Of a stretch of 64,000 nt of DNA, positions 62,370 to 64,000 are shown piece by piece. The DNA is from Winogradskyella sp. PG-2 (GTDB taxonomy: Bacteria > Bacteroidota > Bacteroidia > Flavobacteriales > Flavobacteriaceae). The notes under the pieces were generated by a model, which was not told the origin of the DNA, ran no database searches, and saw nothing but the letters and a program-made list of their open reading frames with translations. The stretch is from the NCBI RefSeq assembly GCF_000828715.1, contig NZ_AP014583.1, forward strand, positions 2,540,001 through 2,604,000, written 5' to 3'. Within the stretch, counting starts at the first letter, position 1; every line of letters begins with the position of its first letter. The position numbers were made by a program, and so were the translations under genes.

Positions 62370-62756
62370 TTGAACCCTGCCGAAGCCTATATACTAAAAC
62401 AGCCAGAACCTTATAAATCTATTTTACTTCAACTTCAGGCAATTGTAGAAGCCGTTGCTCCAGATTCTGAATTATTATACAAATGGCGAATTCCGTTTTA
62501 TTACTGTAATGGTATTCCGTTATGCTTTCTAAATCAATCAAAAGATTATGTCGACTTGGCATTTTGGCATTTTGATAAAATGGATCAGTTTACTGAACAT
62601 TTTACTGATGCTAAAAGAAAATCAATACGATCACTACGTTATAAATCTGTAGAGGATATAAAGGACGAGGTTGTAGTATATGTTTTAGAAAAACAATTAG
62701 AAATAAATACTAATCCCTTTAAGCTGATTTTAAAACCTAAAAAGCCTAGAACTTAG
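62370..62756 (+). CDS. DUF1801-like protein
   Basis: The 128-residue protein begins with a TTG at 62370 (NPAEAYILKQPEPYKSI), six bases after the preceding stop; no in-frame ATG fits. The core PDSELLYKWRIPFYYCNGIPLCFL and VDLAFWHFDKMD match small YdhG/DUF1801-type proteins with an iron-sulfur-free, NTF2-like fold of unknown role. The 3' end overlaps kdsA convergently by 11 bp. Confidence 0.72.
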   Translation: MNPAEAYILKQPEPYKSILLQLQAIVEAVAPDSELLYKWRIPFYYCNGIPLCFLNQSKDYVDLAFWHFDKMDQFTEHFTDAKRKSIRSLRYKSVEDIKDEVVVYVLEKQLEINTNPFKLILKPKKPRT

Positions 62757-63558
62757 AAACTAACGATCTAATCGCCACTAAATTAGTCAACAAACCCTCC
62801 AGTTTATCTAAATGTAGCATATTAGCACCATCACTTTTTGCGTTGGCAGGATCAAAGTGGGTTTCAATAAATAAACCATCTACATTATTTACAACACCAG
62901 CTCTTGCAATAGTTTCGATCATATCTGGTCGTCCACCTGTAACACCAGCACTTTGGTTAGGTTGTTGTAAAGAATGTGTAACATCTAAAACCGTAGGAGC
63001 ATATGCTCTCATCGTAGGAATACCTCTAAAATCTACAATCATATCTTGGTACCCAAACATAGTGCCTCTATCAGTAATCCAAGCATTTTCATTACCTGCA
63101 TCTTTAACTTTTTGTACAGCATGTTTCATTGCTTCAGGACTCATAAATTGTCCCTTCTTAAGATTTACTACTTTTCCTGTTTTGGCAGCAGCAACAACTA
63201 AATCGGTTTGGCGAACTAGAAATGCTGGAATCTGTAATACATCTACATATTCTGCAGCCATTGCAGCATCAGAAGCTTCGTGTATGTCAGTAACTGTTGG
63301 AACGTCAAAAGTTTCAGAAACTTTTCTTAGAATTTTTAAGGCTTTTTCATTTCCAATTCCTGTAAAACTATCAATTCTACTGCGATTAGCTTTTTTAAAA
63401 CTACCTTTAAAAACGTAAGGAATATTTAGTTTATCAGTTATTGTAACTACGCTTTCAGCAATTCGCATTGCCATATCTTCACCTTCAATGGCACAAGGAC
63501 CACAAAGTAAAAAGAAATTATCAGAATCGGTGTGTTTTAATTTTGGTATGCTATTCAT
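62746..63558 (-). CDS. kdsA: 3-deoxy-8-phosphooctulonate synthase
   Basis: The 270-residue protein condenses phosphoenolpyruvate and arabinose 5-phosphate to KDO 8-phosphate in lipopolysaccharide inner-core synthesis. Family landmarks are LLCGPCAIEGED, YVFKGSFKKANRSR, the LKKGQFMSPEAM segment, ITDRGTMFGYQDMIVDFRG and FIETHFDPANAKSDGANML in outline. The CGPC and DFRGIP arrangement suggests the metal-dependent or mixed form, but I did not decide which. Length and order are complete. Confidence 0.96.
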   Translation of the reverse strand: MNSIPKLKHTDSDNFFLLCGPCAIEGEDMAMRIAESVVTITDKLNIPYVFKGSFKKANRSRIDSFTGIGNEKALKILRKVSETFDVPTVTDIHEASDAAMAAEYVDVLQIPAFLVRQTDLVVAAAKTGKVVNLKKGQFMSPEAMKHAVQKVKDAGNENAWITDRGTMFGYQDMIVDFRGIPTMRAYAPTVLDVTHSLQQPNQSAGVTGGRPDMIETIARAGVVNNVDGLFIETHFDPANAKSDGANMLHLDKLEGLLTNLVAIRSLVSKF

Positions 63559-63652
63559 AACTTAATAATTCTTTACAGTTAACAATCATACTTAAAATTA
63601 TGATGCTATGTGCTAGTTTAAATCTTCTTTTTAAAAATATTTAGAAACTATT

Positions 63653-64000
63653 TTAATTTGTTAAAATATATTCAACATTTATTATTTCAAAAACATCAGA
63701 TGCAATGCCAACATCTAAAGAGCTTTCTTGGTCATAAGTTAAGATACAACTAGAATTCGCTAGAATTTCATAACAAGGGATACTTGCATTATCTGAATAA
63801 ACAGCAGAAAATTGAAGACCTTCAGTCATTACTGTTAATCTAGGAACACCGTTTACATCAAAATTACTGTGATTATTTAGTTGAATTTCAAACTGAAGTC
63901 TTGTTGTATTATTACCTGTATCAGATTGATAATTAAAACTTAATATTTGATAAGTAAAATTTTCTAGAATAGGAGCTTCGATAATTTCTGGTTCTGATGG
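63653..64000 (-). CDS. Secreted or surface protein, C-terminal part only
   Basis: An open minus-strand frame of 116 codons runs from the window edge to TAA at 63653. The sequence is beta-rich and low in charge (NFTYQILSFNYQSDTGNNTTRLQF, FDVNGVPRLTV), with two cysteines, typical of flavobacterial surface or extracellular proteins. No sorting domain is visible at the C-terminus. The N-terminus lies outside the window, so the family cannot be assigned. The 94 bp up to kdsA hold no gene. Confidence 0.65.
   Translation of the reverse strand, partial: PSEPEIIEAPILENFTYQILSFNYQSDTGNNTTRLQFEIQLNNHSNFDVNGVPRLTVMTEGLQFSAVYSDNASIPCYEILANSSCILTYDQESSLDVGIASDVFEIINVEYILTN

Noticed and set aside
62843..63418. 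A 191-codon plus-strand frame opposite kdsA
   Set aside because: Antisense shadow of a strongly conserved gene, with no independent features.

Overview
The window looks like a marine-type flavobacterium (Bacteroidetes): AT-rich DNA, a tmRNA with tag GENNYALAA, secreted proteins ending their signal peptides in SQ/AQ, lipoproteins with short CSC/C-N boxes, DUF6090, DUF1361, DUF2809, DUF481 and MSEP-CTERM/exosortase K families, and kdsA. This is family-level reasoning; the species was not identified.

Region 1 (1-1903): a frameshifted secreted tetratricopeptide-like gene running off the left edge, then a frameshifted IS30-family element.

Region 2 (about 1934-40226): an integron-like cassette array. 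Twenty-nine cassettes, nearly all with one gene and nearly all on the minus strand, are separated by 29 imperfect palindromic sites (named S1-S29 here). Each cassette begins GTTR and ends YAAC, and its two ends are inverted repeats private to that cassette (for example GTTACCACAC and GTGTGGTAAC). This is what attC core sites look like after integration. The sites fall into three lengths (41, about 120, about 185 bp) and their arms covary. At 13 junctions, plus one remnant, an almost invariant 226-bp non-coding unit (R226) is inserted exactly at AA|C. R226 consists of one more site plus a 72-bp gene-less mini-cassette, and carries the 16-bp palindrome GTGAGGCGCGCCTCAC. Cargo includes an ECF sigma operon, a CPBP protease with a LytTR regulator, a propeller-adenylyl cyclase, a thioesterase, two near-identical Fic proteins, a membrane MutS ATPase, a metallophosphatase, a GNAT acetyltransferase, DUF6090 proteins, a RidA/MddA/OsmC/AraC operon, a formyltransferase, an RDD protein, a broken TlpA-like protein and many unknowns. 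No integrase is visible. The right edge abuts a damaged tRNA 3' end with a terminator.

Region 3 (40481-51031): a hydrolase remnant, then a plus-strand run of secreted and membrane genes (a barrel, two DUF1254/DUF1214 lipoproteins, a glycine-zipper protein, a D15-type barrel, a nonsense-interrupted barrel, a lipoprotein), a Crp/Fnr regulator, a DUF481 barrel, and two minus-strand barrels, one degraded.

Region 4 (51190-64000): conventional chromosome. It holds tmRNA, a saccharopine-dehydrogenase-like enzyme with an SDR, and a minus-strand membrane operon ending in DUF1361, exosortase K (frameshifted) and its MSEP-CTERM substrate. It also holds a small winged-helix regulator whose probable 19-bp operator lies in front of two neighbouring genes, then kdsA and a partial secreted protein.
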